Below, piece after piece: positions 8,967-17,659 of a stretch of 64,000 bases of DNA. The notes under the pieces were generated by a model, which was not told where the DNA came from, did not search any database, and saw only the letters and a list, made by a program, of their open reading frames with translations. Position numbers and translations under genes: made by a program. The number at the start of each line of letters is the position of its first letter. The stretch's first letter is position 1. This DNA is from Candidatus Hydrogenedentota bacterium (GTDB taxonomy: Bacteria; Hydrogenedentota; Hydrogenedentia; Hydrogenedentales; SLHB01), in NCBI GenBank assembly GCA_020848835.1, contig JADLHJ010000078.1, forward strand, positions 42,738-106,737, given 5' to 3'.

Positions 8967-9854
8967 ATGTGGATGCGGGCATCTATTGTTGCGATGGCAT
9001 TGGTGGTTTGCGCGTATGCGGAGCCAATCACAAAGATCAAAATCGACGGCAAATTTGACGACTGGAATGGCGTACCCTCTCACTCCGATCCCGAAGGAGA
9101 TCCCCACGACACCGACCACGATCAGCAGGGCGATACGCCCGCGCTCGTAAACCATCCCGACGTGGACATCCTTGAGTTCAAGTTAACTCACGACAAGAAA
9201 AACCTGTACGGCTATTGGAAATCCAACGGCCTCATCGGCCGCACGCAGAACACCAGCCAAGGCACAGCCGGGCGCTTCTACGTCATCGTCACCATCGACG
9301 TGGACAACAAACTAAAAACCGGCTACTGGCTGCACGAAGGCGGCTACTACCCCACCTCCCGCGGCTACGACATGAACATGGAGGTCGAGTATTACAACGG
9401 CTCCTTCAACACCGGCCACTACCTCAACCACGGGGCGCGTAACGACACCGAATTGGATCAGTGCTTCCTCGATCAGGCGCAAGGCATCGTCAACATTCGC
9501 AAGGGCACCTACGATTACTACTCGCAATGGGTGTGGTGGGACGAGCCTCAGGGGCATATGGGCGAAATCGTACTTCCAAACGGTCACGACACCATCATCT
9601 GGGTCACCGACAAAGGGCCCATCTACCAGGGCATCATCACCATCGCGCTTTCGGAAGACCGCAGCGAAGCCGAAATGAAGGCCCCCTTCCGAGGCTTCAT
9701 GAAGGACGATAAGGGCAAACCGATTATTAAACTCGGCAAGACGATCCGCGCATCCTTCTCCCTAGAAGCCAGCGGCGAAGTAGCCCCCGGCGGCCAATGG
9801 GCATCTGACACCGCGGAACCGATCACGTATACGCTGGATAAGCCGTCACGCTAA
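8967..9854 (+). CDS. secreted CBM9-like domain protein
   Basis: The 295-residue protein starts with a signal peptide (MRASIVAMALVVCAYA). Next comes IKIDGKFDDWNGVP, an opening strand typical of family-9-like carbohydrate-binding beta-sandwich domains. The body is rich in Tyr, Trp, Asp and His (for example NMEVEYYNGSF) with no catalytic motif I recognise. ATG 8967 is chosen over ATG 8952 because GGAGGG at 8954-8959 lies 7 bases before it. It follows the tRNA terminator, so it likely has its own promoter or arises by reinitiation. Its stop overlaps the convergent GH32 gene by four bases. Function beyond probable sugar or surface binding is unknown. Confidence 0.7.
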   Translation: MWMRASIVAMALVVCAYAEPITKIKIDGKFDDWNGVPSHSDPEGDPHDTDHDQQGDTPALVNHPDVDILEFKLTHDKKNLYGYWKSNGLIGRTQNTSQGTAGRFYVIVTIDVDNKLKTGYWLHEGGYYPTSRGYDMNMEVEYYNGSFNTGHYLNHGARNDTELDQCFLDQAQGIVNIRKGTYDYYSQWVWWDEPQGHMGEIVLPNGHDTIIWVTDKGPIYQGIITIALSEDRSEAEMKAPFRGFMKDDKGKPIIKLGKTIRASFSLEASGEVAPGGQWASDTAEPITYTLDKPSR

Positions 9855-11326
9855 TCGCTCCAGATTGGATTTCGATTTCCGCAACTGCCGCCAACGAGTT
9901 GACTCTCGCCGAGCGCTTCGACGCGTACATCGTAACCGTCCGGAGAGTAGTCTATTACTTTGGAAACGTTCAATGTTCCCGTCCGCGACTTCCAATCCGA
10001 TACATAGCTTGTCGAGGTAAATTCGAGCAGCGTCCGATCGATGTCACACCACGCAACGATATTTCTGGCAGACGCTGGCTCGTTCCATTTGGCCTTCGCC
10101 CCATCCACTGTAATGCCGTCGAGTTGTAGTTTAATTGTTACGGGCGCACTACCTGCCGTTCGGGGAGTCATGGTAACAATGACTGATCCACCGCTATTCA
10201 CTCGTGCGTTGACTTCGGTGTTGGACGCAGAAGAAATGCTATACATGGTAAGATTCGGGCCTCCTTTTGGATCATGAGGACCCGGCAACGCCTGCAAAGT
10301 TTTCAATGCTTTGATCGGAACTTGATACAATTGGCCGTCTGACGCTATCGATAACTCGCGAGGCAGGGACATACAGCCGTTCCATCCCAAGCCTTCTTTA
10401 AATCCTCGCATCCATCCAACCAGGACCGTCGGCTCCGAGTCTCGGGGCAAATAAACATTCGACGCATAAAACGAACCGTAGTCGAGCACCCCCTCTTTTT
10501 CAGGTGTGAATGAATAGCTATTCAATTCAAACGAACCTACAAAATATCTGAGTGGCTTATAAGGCGAGAAGATCAATACCCACTTTCCATCGAGTGGGAA
10601 AAAGTTGGGACATTCAAAAAACTCAACCGCAGACTTTGGCTGCCGATAGAGAATCCCGCGATATATCCATTTATCAAGCGGCGGCGACTCCGCTTCAAAA
10701 ATCGGAATGATCGCTTCATCCTTGGTATCCGCACCACAGACAAGAAACGTCCGTTCCTCTGCTTTGAAAATAAAGGGATCGCGCCAGTCTGGGCCAATCT
10801 CGAAGGGAACGGATTTCACATCCAGCATCGGGTTCTTCGGGTGCTTTTCCCATTTGATTAGATCAGAATCGCCAATCGCTGCCCACTGTTCGTTCGGGCG
10901 CTTCTTCTCTGCGCTGGACACGCTGGTATAGAACAATATCGGCACGCCATCGCCATTGATAGCGGCGCAACCGGAAAACACATGCGCCTCGCCTTTGTCC
11001 TCAGACGGCCATAACGCAATCGGCAAATGTTCCCAATGCACGAGGTCCTTGCTCCGCGCGTGGCCCCAGTGCATATGACCCCACGCGTCGCCGTATGGAT
11101 TGTGTTGATAAAACAGATGGTAGTAGCCATTGTAAAAAATCGTACCGTTCGGATCGTTCATCCAATTCGCAGGCGGACGGAAGTGATACACAGGCCGCGA
11201 AGGATCTTTGCTCGCCTTTTCCGTAGCCGCTTTCACGCTCTCTTCCGCGCGCTTCAGCGCCGCATCGCGATACTCATCCGCACATGCCGCCACGCATAGC
11301 AACGCAACCGCGAATCGCATTATCAT
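9851..11326 (-). CDS. glycoside hydrolase family 32 (fructan/sucrose hydrolase), exported
   Basis: The 491-residue enzyme carries the GH32 signatures: nucleophile motif WMNDPNG (about residue 57), the RDP motif DWRDPFIF and acid/base motif ECPNFF. A five-bladed propeller and a C-terminal beta-sandwich fit the length. GH32 enzymes hydrolyse beta-fructosides such as sucrose, levan or inulin; which one cannot be read here. The N-terminus MRFAVALLCVAACADE is a signal peptide and VAAC could be a lipobox. The start is set at ATG 11326 (ATG 11320 is possible), with AAGGGA upstream. It begins 2 bases after the ceramidase-like gene ends, so the two are probably one transcript. Confidence 0.92.
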   Translation of the reverse strand: MIMRFAVALLCVAACADEYRDAALKRAEESVKAATEKASKDPSRPVYHFRPPANWMNDPNGTIFYNGYYHLFYQHNPYGDAWGHMHWGHARSKDLVHWEHLPIALWPSEDKGEAHVFSGCAAINGDGVPILFYTSVSSAEKKRPNEQWAAIGDSDLIKWEKHPKNPMLDVKSVPFEIGPDWRDPFIFKAEERTFLVCGADTKDEAIIPIFEAESPPLDKWIYRGILYRQPKSAVEFFECPNFFPLDGKWVLIFSPYKPLRYFVGSFELNSYSFTPEKEGVLDYGSFYASNVYLPRDSEPTVLVGWMRGFKEGLGWNGCMSLPRELSIASDGQLYQVPIKALKTLQALPGPHDPKGGPNLTMYSISSASNTEVNARVNSGGSVIVTMTPRTAGSAPVTIKLQLDGITVDGAKAKWNEPASARNIVAWCDIDRTLLEFTSTSYVSDWKSRTGTLNVSKVIDYSPDGYDVRVEALGESQLVGGSCGNRNPIWSD

Positions 11327-11328
11327 GG

Positions 11329-12609
11329 CTACAGTTTCCCTTGAAGTTTGTACAGGTTCAGCAGCGCCTTGTTCATAATCTCTTCCCCCGCACCTAGCGG
11401 CACCCACGACACGGCCGCATCCGCGCCGTACCCGCCTTCAGACGCCGCTTCAATCGTCGGAAAGTACATGTGATGCCCGTTGCAATAGCCGTTGAAGATC
11501 ACCTTCACGCCACGCGAACGTTCCTTCAATCGGTTCGAGTGATTGCAGAAGTATTCGCCCGATACACCCACCCAATACAACTCGCCATTGATAAGCAGGC
11601 AAGTGAGATGCGGCTTAATCTCATCACCCTTCAATTCATCCATGAAGGCGTTTGCCAATTCTGGAAAGAACGCGGCGCCCAACAACATCTTGCTCGCGGG
11701 ACTCGTGATTTGTGAGCGGGTCTTGTATGTAAAGACGTCGTCCATACCCTTAATCGACGGGTTGTCCGGCACCTTCGTCGTAATCGTTTCATTTACCTTT
11801 AACACTTCGCGCCCGACCGCCGCGCCGAATAAATCGATTGTCTGCGTCTGGTCGGTACTCTGAATCGACATATCCCCCGCCGCGCCTTGCACAAACTGGC
11901 ACTGCGCGCCCAGCGCTTGCTCGACCGTGTTCATCATGTGCCCCGGCCATTCCGCTGAAAATCGCAAGTCCTCGGCAGGCAGACGCGTCGGGTGCGCCTG
12001 ATAATTCACCATCACCGCGATAGGCTTCCCATCCAACGCATCCACGCGCACAACGCTGAGTTCCGTGTCGCGCGCCTTCGGTTCGGATTTCTGCTGCCGG
12101 TTGCGGTTCATATCAATGTTCGCCGAACCCCAACCAATCTTCGCGGGCTGCGTTTTCGCCGCCGCCTCTTTAATCACTGCAATGATGTGATCAGGCAGCG
12201 CCTTTGCATAATCCACGCAATCCTGAAACTTCCCCTGCCCCTTTTCCGGCGCGTCCAATAACTCAATAACCGGACCATGGTGCGTATGCGATCCTGAAAT
12301 CATCACAAACTGCACACCCGCATCCTCAAGGACAGCCTTGCGAATCTTCTCCATCATCGGATCCGTAGGCCCGCGACCGATATCCATCGTCACAATCGCC
12401 GCCTTCGTATCGCCCGCTTCAAACACCACGCACTTCGCAAAGAGTGGATCGATTACCCCCTGCGACAACGCGTCATGCCGCGCCCCGTATCCCCACATCG
12501 GCATCGGCTTCTGCGGCGTAATATCCACCTTCGCCGTCCCCGCCTTGAACTCCTGCGCGGAGGCAGTAAAAGCTGTCAGAGTGATTAGAAAGGAAAGAAA
12601 AATTCGCAT
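11329..12609 (-). CDS. neutral/alkaline ceramidase-like secreted protein
   Basis: The 426-residue product has a signal peptide (MRIFLSFLITLTAFTASA) followed by FKAGTAKVDITPQKP, the typical opening of neutral/alkaline non-lysosomal ceramidase N-terminal domains. A metal-site-like SGSHTHHGP motif lies near residue 105 and a later VNYQAHPTRLP fits the family. Bacterial relatives include true ceramidases and many uncharacterised secreted hydrolases, so the substrate is open. The start at ATG 12609 has GGGAG 9 bases upstream and gives a proper signal peptide; the longer frame does not. It is co-transcribed with the GH32 gene. Confidence 0.85.
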   Translation of the reverse strand: MRIFLSFLITLTAFTASAQEFKAGTAKVDITPQKPMPMWGYGARHDALSQGVIDPLFAKCVVFEAGDTKAAIVTMDIGRGPTDPMMEKIRKAVLEDAGVQFVMISGSHTHHGPVIELLDAPEKGQGKFQDCVDYAKALPDHIIAVIKEAAAKTQPAKIGWGSANIDMNRNRQQKSEPKARDTELSVVRVDALDGKPIAVMVNYQAHPTRLPAEDLRFSAEWPGHMMNTVEQALGAQCQFVQGAAGDMSIQSTDQTQTIDLFGAAVGREVLKVNETITTKVPDNPSIKGMDDVFTYKTRSQITSPASKMLLGAAFFPELANAFMDELKGDEIKPHLTCLLINGELYWVGVSGEYFCNHSNRLKERSRGVKVIFNGYCNGHHMYFPTIEAASEGGYGADAAVSWVPLGAGEEIMNKALLNLYKLQGKL

Positions 12610-12690
12610 GGCCGCACGCTCCCATTGCCCAGTGAAGTGCATGAACTATAGCGATTAGACATGATGCGATACCAGAATAGGAGAGGGTGC

Positions 12691-12731
12691 GCGCGAAGCG
12701 CTTTGGAGTGCGGCGCGGTAGCGCCGCTTTT
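12691..12731 (+). repeat. dispersed hairpin element, copy 1
   Basis: GCGCGAAGCGC is followed by TTTGGAGT, then the hairpin GCGGCGC-GGTA-GCGCCGC and TTTTC. The same architecture (GCGCGAC-AGCGC, ATTGGAGT, GCGGCGA-AGTA-TCGCCGC, CTTTTG) recurs at 42373-42415. Loop and stem bases differ but covary, as in mobile or structural intergenic repeats. Here the T-tract faces the plus strand although both flanking genes are on the minus strand. Confidence 0.65.
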
Positions 12732-12775
12732 CTTCGGAAAGTCCAGTAAAACGACGAAAGAGCAACAACCCGAAA

Positions 12776-14068
12776 CTAGATCATATTCGAAACAACATGC
12801 AATGCATGCCGCGGGTTCTTAATCGCGCGCTTGGCCATCTCCGTCCAACTGTAATTACGAAACGCCTGACGCGCGCTGAGCTGCAAGAACAATCGCTTTT
12901 GCAGTGCGGGAGACATGTTCTCATTACAATTGAATGTATCCGGATCGCCCGCAGTAAACTTATCCCAGGTCACACCAGCTTTCATGATCTGATCTTTAAA
13001 CTCATCAAACAGTGCCGTACCCGGATACGGCGTCAGATAATGGATCGACGCAAAATCAATCTCCGCCTGCTTGATGAATTGCTGCGTGAGCCGCACATCT
13101 TCTTCCGTCTCACCCGGCGTGCCGATAATAAAACACCCGCGTACACGCAGGCCCGCCTCATGAATGTGGCGCGCCGCCTGCATATTCTGCTCGACCGTCG
13201 CATGCTTCACCATGCGGTCTAGCATCCGCTGGCTGCCACTCTCGAACCCAATCGTGATCTGCACACACCCCGCCCGCTTCATCAAGCGCAACACATCAGG
13301 GCGAATCCGCCGCGCATGGATCTGGCACTCCCACTTCAAGTGGTGCAGGTCGTGCGCGATCATCGCGTCGCAGATTTCCCGAAAGCGATCGATGTCCGTC
13401 GCCATCAATTCGTCGTAAAACGCGATACTCTCAATATTGTGCTTATCGACGAGATACTTGATCTCTTCTACGACGCGCTCGGCGCTATGAAACCGCAGTT
13501 GCGTCTCACGCTTCGAATTGATGCAGTAATTACAAACGAAGGGGCAACCGCGGCTCGTGATAATACCCAGCGTGCGGTAGGAGAACCCCGCGATCTCCTC
13601 CCCCGCCGCTGCGTATAAATCAAGGTTCAACTGATCGCGTCGAGGATCGGGCAACGCATCGAGCTGCGTCGGAACCTCCGGCTCGATGATACCCTCGAGT
13701 TTTCCCCGCGTAATCGCCTGCGGAAAACTCCATTCCGCCTCGCCGCGAATCACACAATCGCCGTGCTGAATCGCTTCATCCGGCATCGCCGTAGGGTGCG
13801 CGCCGCCCATCACTACAGTCAGACCGCGCTCTTCTTTGATGCGATCCGCAATCTCATACGCCCGCAACGCGTACATCGTCATAAACGATATACCGGCGAT
13901 GTCCGGCTTAAATTCGTCTATACCCTGCCATACATCGTCGCCTGCGATTTCATCGATGATCCGCGTCTGGTGACCATCCGCCTGCAAAGTCGCCGACAAA
14001 TACGCAAGCCCGAGATTTTCCTTCTTCAAGGACCTTGGCACACTCGGGTTTATCAGCGCGATCTTCAT
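12776..14068 (-). CDS. B12-binding-type radical SAM protein (last gene of radical SAM operon)
   Basis: The 430-residue protein has an N-terminal Rossmann-like cobalamin-binding-type domain (starts KIALINPSVP; GGAHPTAMPDE near residue 95). A radical SAM core follows with the cluster motif SRGCPFVCNYCINSK (CxxxCxxC, about residue 175). Later family motifs include TIGFESGSQRMLD and FIIGTPGETEEDV. Such class B enzymes methylate or rearrange unreactive carbons or rebuild rings; the substrate is not identifiable. The start overlaps the previous stop by one base (TGATG), which indicates translational coupling. It is last in the hflX operon. Confidence 0.88.
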   Translation of the reverse strand: MKIALINPSVPRSLKKENLGLAYLSATLQADGHQTRIIDEIAGDDVWQGIDEFKPDIAGISFMTMYALRAYEIADRIKEERGLTVVMGGAHPTAMPDEAIQHGDCVIRGEAEWSFPQAITRGKLEGIIEPEVPTQLDALPDPRRDQLNLDLYAAAGEEIAGFSYRTLGIITSRGCPFVCNYCINSKRETQLRFHSAERVVEEIKYLVDKHNIESIAFYDELMATDIDRFREICDAMIAHDLHHLKWECQIHARRIRPDVLRLMKRAGCVQITIGFESGSQRMLDRMVKHATVEQNMQAARHIHEAGLRVRGCFIIGTPGETEEDVRLTQQFIKQAEIDFASIHYLTPYPGTALFDEFKDQIMKAGVTWDKFTAGDPDTFNCNENMSPALQKRLFLQLSARQAFRNYSWTEMAKRAIKNPRHALHVVSNMI

Positions 14069-15474
14069 CAGTGCGATCCCACAACCTTTAGCAACCGCTG
14101 CGCGCTATAACGGCCAAGACGCATCATGCCGCCAAAACCTTCGCGGCGAAACGCATTTCCAAAGTGGTGAAACAAAGTGCGTGGACGCCGCGTCATCATG
14201 TGCCACTGCCAGCGACGCCATGCGAAGTCATACATTTCCGCAATGTCATCGGCGGAATAGCCCGGATACGACACGACCGCTTCGCCCGAGGGATCGAACT
14301 GCATCCAACTGTCTTTCGTCAGCCAGCCGTTGCGCTTGGCGTTGTCGTAAAACGCAGTGCCGGGGTAGGGCGTCGCGATTGCAAATTGCAGCGTGTGCGT
14401 ATTCAAGCGTAGCGCGAAATCGATGCTGCGTAGCGCACTCTCGCGCGTTTCGCCTGGCAACCCCACGAGAAAGTTCGCGTGCGTTTGAATACCGAACTCA
14501 CGACAATCGCGAACCGTGCGCGCGACATCCTCCGGCTTCTGATCTTTCGGAATCTGACGCAGCACTTCGGGGTCACCGCTTTCCACGCCAAACTTAATCG
14601 CCCGGCACCCAGCACGCGACATCGCCTCGATCACATCGCGATCGATAACGGCGTTCCCCATGCAACTAAACGGTATGCCGAATTTGCGCGATGAATATTC
14701 TTCGCAAAGTGCAAGGATATGTTTGCGGTTGATCGTGATCGTGTCGTCATCAAAATAGATTTCGTCCGGCGCGTACTTATCAATGAGCAACTGTATTTCA
14801 TCGCACACGCGCTTCGGATCGCGGCGGCGATAGTTGCGCTTTCCTTCAAACGGCGCAATTGTGCAGAAACCACATTCGAGCGGGCACCCGCGCGACGTAA
14901 GCACCGTAACCGAACGCCCCATGCAAAATGGGTCGTTGTACTTCTCCATTACCATCGCGTCCCACGGCGGCGCGGGAATGTCGTCGAGATCACGAATCAT
15001 CGGCGCGAATTCTGCGTTAGGGTGCTGCGCGGTAACGAGCCACGGCTGCGCTTCAAGCGAAAGCGCTGTGGAAATAACCTGATCGTATTCGCCGCGAATA
15101 ACACCGGCAAATCCGGCTTCAATATGTTCCGCAGGCGTCGCGGTCGCGTGCGCGCCACCCGCAATGGTCCGCACACCAATGCGCCGCATGGTTTCCAAAT
15201 CGTGCTGCCAACTCGGCGCACTCGTCTCCATAAAGACAATGTCCGGTTGAAACGCACGCGCCTCGGCATCAAGCTCATCCAACGACATTCCAACAGCGAT
15301 GCAATCGATCAGCCGAGCCTCATGCCCATCCGCCATTAACCGCGACGTCGCATACGCCAACTGAAACGGAAACGGATGATAGTCAATCCCCGTCTTCTTT
15401 AGCTTGCGCCCGTGCGGCCAGCGCGATCCTGCGCGGCAGAACGGCCCAGGCGGATTTAGAAGCAACACGCGCAT
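14068..15474 (-). CDS. B12-binding-type radical SAM protein
   Basis: The 468-residue protein has a B12-binding-type N-terminal domain (MRVLLLNPPGPFCRAGSRWP; GGAHATATPAEH near 113) and a radical SAM core with SRGCPLECGFCTIAPF (about residue 196). IKFGVESGDPEVL and FLVGLPGETRES follow. The N-terminal GSRWPHGRKLKKTG segment recalls methyltransferase-like family members. The substrate is unknown. It is one base from the SPASM-type gene upstream and overlaps the next radical SAM gene by one base. Confidence 0.88.
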   Translation of the reverse strand: MRVLLLNPPGPFCRAGSRWPHGRKLKKTGIDYHPFPFQLAYATSRLMADGHEARLIDCIAVGMSLDELDAEARAFQPDIVFMETSAPSWQHDLETMRRIGVRTIAGGAHATATPAEHIEAGFAGVIRGEYDQVISTALSLEAQPWLVTAQHPNAEFAPMIRDLDDIPAPPWDAMVMEKYNDPFCMGRSVTVLTSRGCPLECGFCTIAPFEGKRNYRRRDPKRVCDEIQLLIDKYAPDEIYFDDDTITINRKHILALCEEYSSRKFGIPFSCMGNAVIDRDVIEAMSRAGCRAIKFGVESGDPEVLRQIPKDQKPEDVARTVRDCREFGIQTHANFLVGLPGETRESALRSIDFALRLNTHTLQFAIATPYPGTAFYDNAKRNGWLTKDSWMQFDPSGEAVVSYPGYSADDIAEMYDFAWRRWQWHMMTRRPRTLFHHFGNAFRREGFGGMMRLGRYSAQRLLKVVGSH

Positions 15475-15475
15475 G

Positions 15476-16609
15476 CTAGATGAACTCGTACTGCATGTCG
15501 TTGTCGATCATCGCTTCGTCGAGAATCTGGTTGTACTTCACAAAACGGCAATCGAGATTGTTGCACTCGTGCGGCTCGATGCCGTCAATCGCTTCCCAAT
15601 GCTTCTGGCTGTACCACAACGCATCGAGCGGGGTTGTGAAACAATTGCCAATGGAATGTTTCTCCTTGCGATGGCGATAGTAACAACAAAGGTACACTTC
15701 GCCCATCGGATCAACGGTCAGTTGCAGCGGCGTGAGCCAGCACTTCGTCGTCATATTAATCTTGTCGGTGCCGCCAACGACCGGCATCTGCGGATATTTC
15801 TGCCGCAATTCGCGCATCTGAACGTTCACGGCCTGGCCTTGCTCCTCATTCAACTCAGAAGCTACCAGACGCGCCGCCTTGAACTGTACGGAATCCACGC
15901 CAAGCCGAATCGCCACGCGTACGCACTCTTCCACTTCGTGATAGTTGTTCGCGTCGAGCACGACCTTGATGCTGATGCGCACACCAGTCCCACGCTCTCG
16001 GCGCAGCGCGAGCATCCCCATGATGTTTTCACACACAGCTTCAAACCGCGCTTCCGGGGTCTTCGGCCGTTTCACACGATTCGCAGTCTCGGGCGTCGCG
16101 CCGTCAAATCCAACGCGCACATAACTCGCGCAATCCACCAACGCAGACGCTAGTTCGCCTTTAAGTTTAGTGCCATTCGTGAGCAGGCCAATGCTCGTGC
16201 CCTGCGATTTCATCTTGCGCACAAGCTCCGCGAGATGGGGATGCAGCGTCGGCTCGCCCCCGCCGCAAAACTCCACACCCCGCACGCCCAAAGCGTGCAG
16301 GTCGTCGCAGAGCTTGAACAACTTTTCCTTCGACATCACGCGGTCAAGGTCTTTGTTGGTATTCTCCGCGTTGTACTCGCACCACAAGCAATCCTGATTG
16401 CACACATACGTCGGATACACGATCGCCGTGCGCGGCGCGGGCATCTTTTTTTCTAGAATCATGCGCGCCTCGGTCCAGTGCGTCATGATCCGCGTCTGCA
16501 ACGTATCGAATATCCCGGCCTCTTGGCCTGGCGTCGTGCCGAATCGTGGCTGCGCGATAGGCGGGAGTTGCGCCTCATCCTGAGGGGCGATTCCTGATTT
16601 CGGCGTCAT
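15476..16609 (-). CDS. radical SAM protein with SPASM-like Cys-rich tail
   Basis: The 377-residue protein has the cluster motif YVCNQDCLWCEYN (CxxxCxxC, about residue 63) and CGGGEPTLHPH, the SAM-binding GGE region of MoaA/PqqE/SPASM enzymes. A Cys-rich C-terminus (CCYYRHRKE, IGNCFTT, HECNNLDC) could hold auxiliary iron-sulfur clusters. Unlike the other three radical SAM proteins here it has no B12-binding domain. The start is set at ATG 16609, giving an ATGA overlap with the lipoprotein gene; the longer frame lies inside that gene. SPASM enzymes often modify peptides, but no obvious precursor peptide is seen nearby. Confidence 0.87.
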   Translation of the reverse strand: MTPKSGIAPQDEAQLPPIAQPRFGTTPGQEAGIFDTLQTRIMTHWTEARMILEKKMPAPRTAIVYPTYVCNQDCLWCEYNAENTNKDLDRVMSKEKLFKLCDDLHALGVRGVEFCGGGEPTLHPHLAELVRKMKSQGTSIGLLTNGTKLKGELASALVDCASYVRVGFDGATPETANRVKRPKTPEARFEAVCENIMGMLALRRERGTGVRISIKVVLDANNYHEVEECVRVAIRLGVDSVQFKAARLVASELNEEQGQAVNVQMRELRQKYPQMPVVGGTDKINMTTKCWLTPLQLTVDPMGEVYLCCYYRHRKEKHSIGNCFTTPLDALWYSQKHWEAIDGIEPHECNNLDCRFVKYNQILDEAMIDNDMQYEFI

Positions 16610-17217
16610 GGTGCGCTCCCTTGGTTTGCGGCCGGTTGTTCCGATGTGGATGGTTTGCCCGTAAAATTTTTCTTCACCGAATCGCGGATGTTCTTCTTCA
16701 CTGCGTCGCGCGTGGACGGCGACGCCTGCGGCGCGGGAATAATCATCCACAACGCCGGATCTGAATTGACGCCGCGCGCAGCCCGCATGCGTTTGATCAC
16801 CAACCGCGCGAGACTCCGTCGCGAATCTTTCGTCAACCGGAACTTCTTGTCTTCGGTCACGTAGATCTGCACAAACGCCTTGTCTTTCAGCGTAAACGCC
16901 TTGCTTGTGAACACAGCGCCCTGCTCGGTCGAGGCTTGCAGCACATGCTTACCCTTCGGCAGTTTGATTTGATACTGCCCATCGTAGCTTTTCTCGTCCA
17001 TCACAAAGTTGCGATCGAGAATTTTCTCGCCGTCCAACGTCACTTGCACATCCGCCGGGCCCGTCGCGCTTGGGTCTTCATTGAAGACTTTCATGAACAA
17101 GGTCCCGCGTTCCGGCAAGCGAATGTTCGCGCCGCCGCCCGAACCGCCACCGTCCGACTCGCAATTGCTCGCGAGAAGGGCGGCCAAAATACATACCGCG
17201 CGCAGGACCCAGCGCAC
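16606..17217 (-). CDS. small exported protein A, paralogue of the adjacent lipoprotein
   Basis: The 203-residue product has a signal peptide (MRWVLRAVCILAALLASNC) and then a Gly/Ser linker (ESDGGGSGGG). A beta-sandwich-like domain of about 85 residues follows (VQVTLDGEKILDR ... QYQIKLPKGKHVLQA ... AFVQIYV), with a basic, low-complexity tail ending SAP. Cys19 may be lipidated, but the lipobox is weak (Asn at -1). GTG 17217 is chosen because GGAGG at 17226-17230 lies 8 bases before it; the earlier GTG 17226 sits inside that element. The domain aligns along its length with the neighbouring lipoprotein B. Function is unknown. Confidence 0.72.
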   Translation of the reverse strand: MRWVLRAVCILAALLASNCESDGGGSGGGANIRLPERGTLFMKVFNEDPSATGPADVQVTLDGEKILDRNFVMDEKSYDGQYQIKLPKGKHVLQASTEQGAVFTSKAFTLKDKAFVQIYVTEDKKFRLTKDSRRSLARLVIKRMRAARGVNSDPALWMIIPAPQASPSTRDAVKKNIRDSVKKNFTGKPSTSEQPAANQGSAP

Positions 17218-17218
17218 A

Positions 17219-17659
17219 CTACACACCTCCCTGGCCCGGCATTACGTAAATAGGCTGGTTCGAAACCGAAAAGCTGAATTCCGAAGGCAGGCCCTTTTGC
17301 TTCGGCGAGAAATACAGCGCGCCGAACAGCGTGTCTTTGATCTCAAATGTACGCGCTATCTCCGCGTTGCCCTTGATCGTCTTGGCGCGAATCTCGTGTG
17401 TCCCCGGCGGCAGGTTAAACCGGAAGCGATCGTCGTGTTGCCCGCGCTGACTGCTGAAGCTGCGGTTCATTGCCAGATCGCCATCAATCCATATTTTGAC
17501 ATCGAGCGGCACGCCATCGAAGCCCATCTGATCCACATACACGCGTAGATGGAAATTTCCATTTGGATCCTCGAACGGCGCCGCCTCGTGCGCGGGCATG
17601 TGCATACACCCCGCGACTGCAACCGCCACCACACAAAACGCAAAAAACTGTTTCATCAT
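17219..17659 (-). CDS. small lipoprotein B, paralogue of protein A
   Basis: The 146-residue lipoprotein has a clear signal and lipobox (VVAVAVAGC, Cys18). Its single domain (DVKIWIDGDLAMNRSF ... RFRFNLPPGTHEIRA ... IARTFEIKDTLFGALYF) matches protein A in order and spacing. Both resemble small beta-sandwich carrier or binding domains such as PEGA or carboxypeptidase-regulatory-like folds; this is a visual impression only. It overlaps the preceding radical SAM stop by one base and lies one base before protein A, so synthesis is coupled. Function is unknown. Confidence 0.75.
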   Translation of the reverse strand: MMKQFFAFCVVAVAVAGCMHMPAHEAAPFEDPNGNFHLRVYVDQMGFDGVPLDVKIWIDGDLAMNRSFSSQRGQHDDRFRFNLPPGTHEIRAKTIKGNAEIARTFEIKDTLFGALYFSPKQKGLPSEFSFSVSNQPIYVMPGQGGV

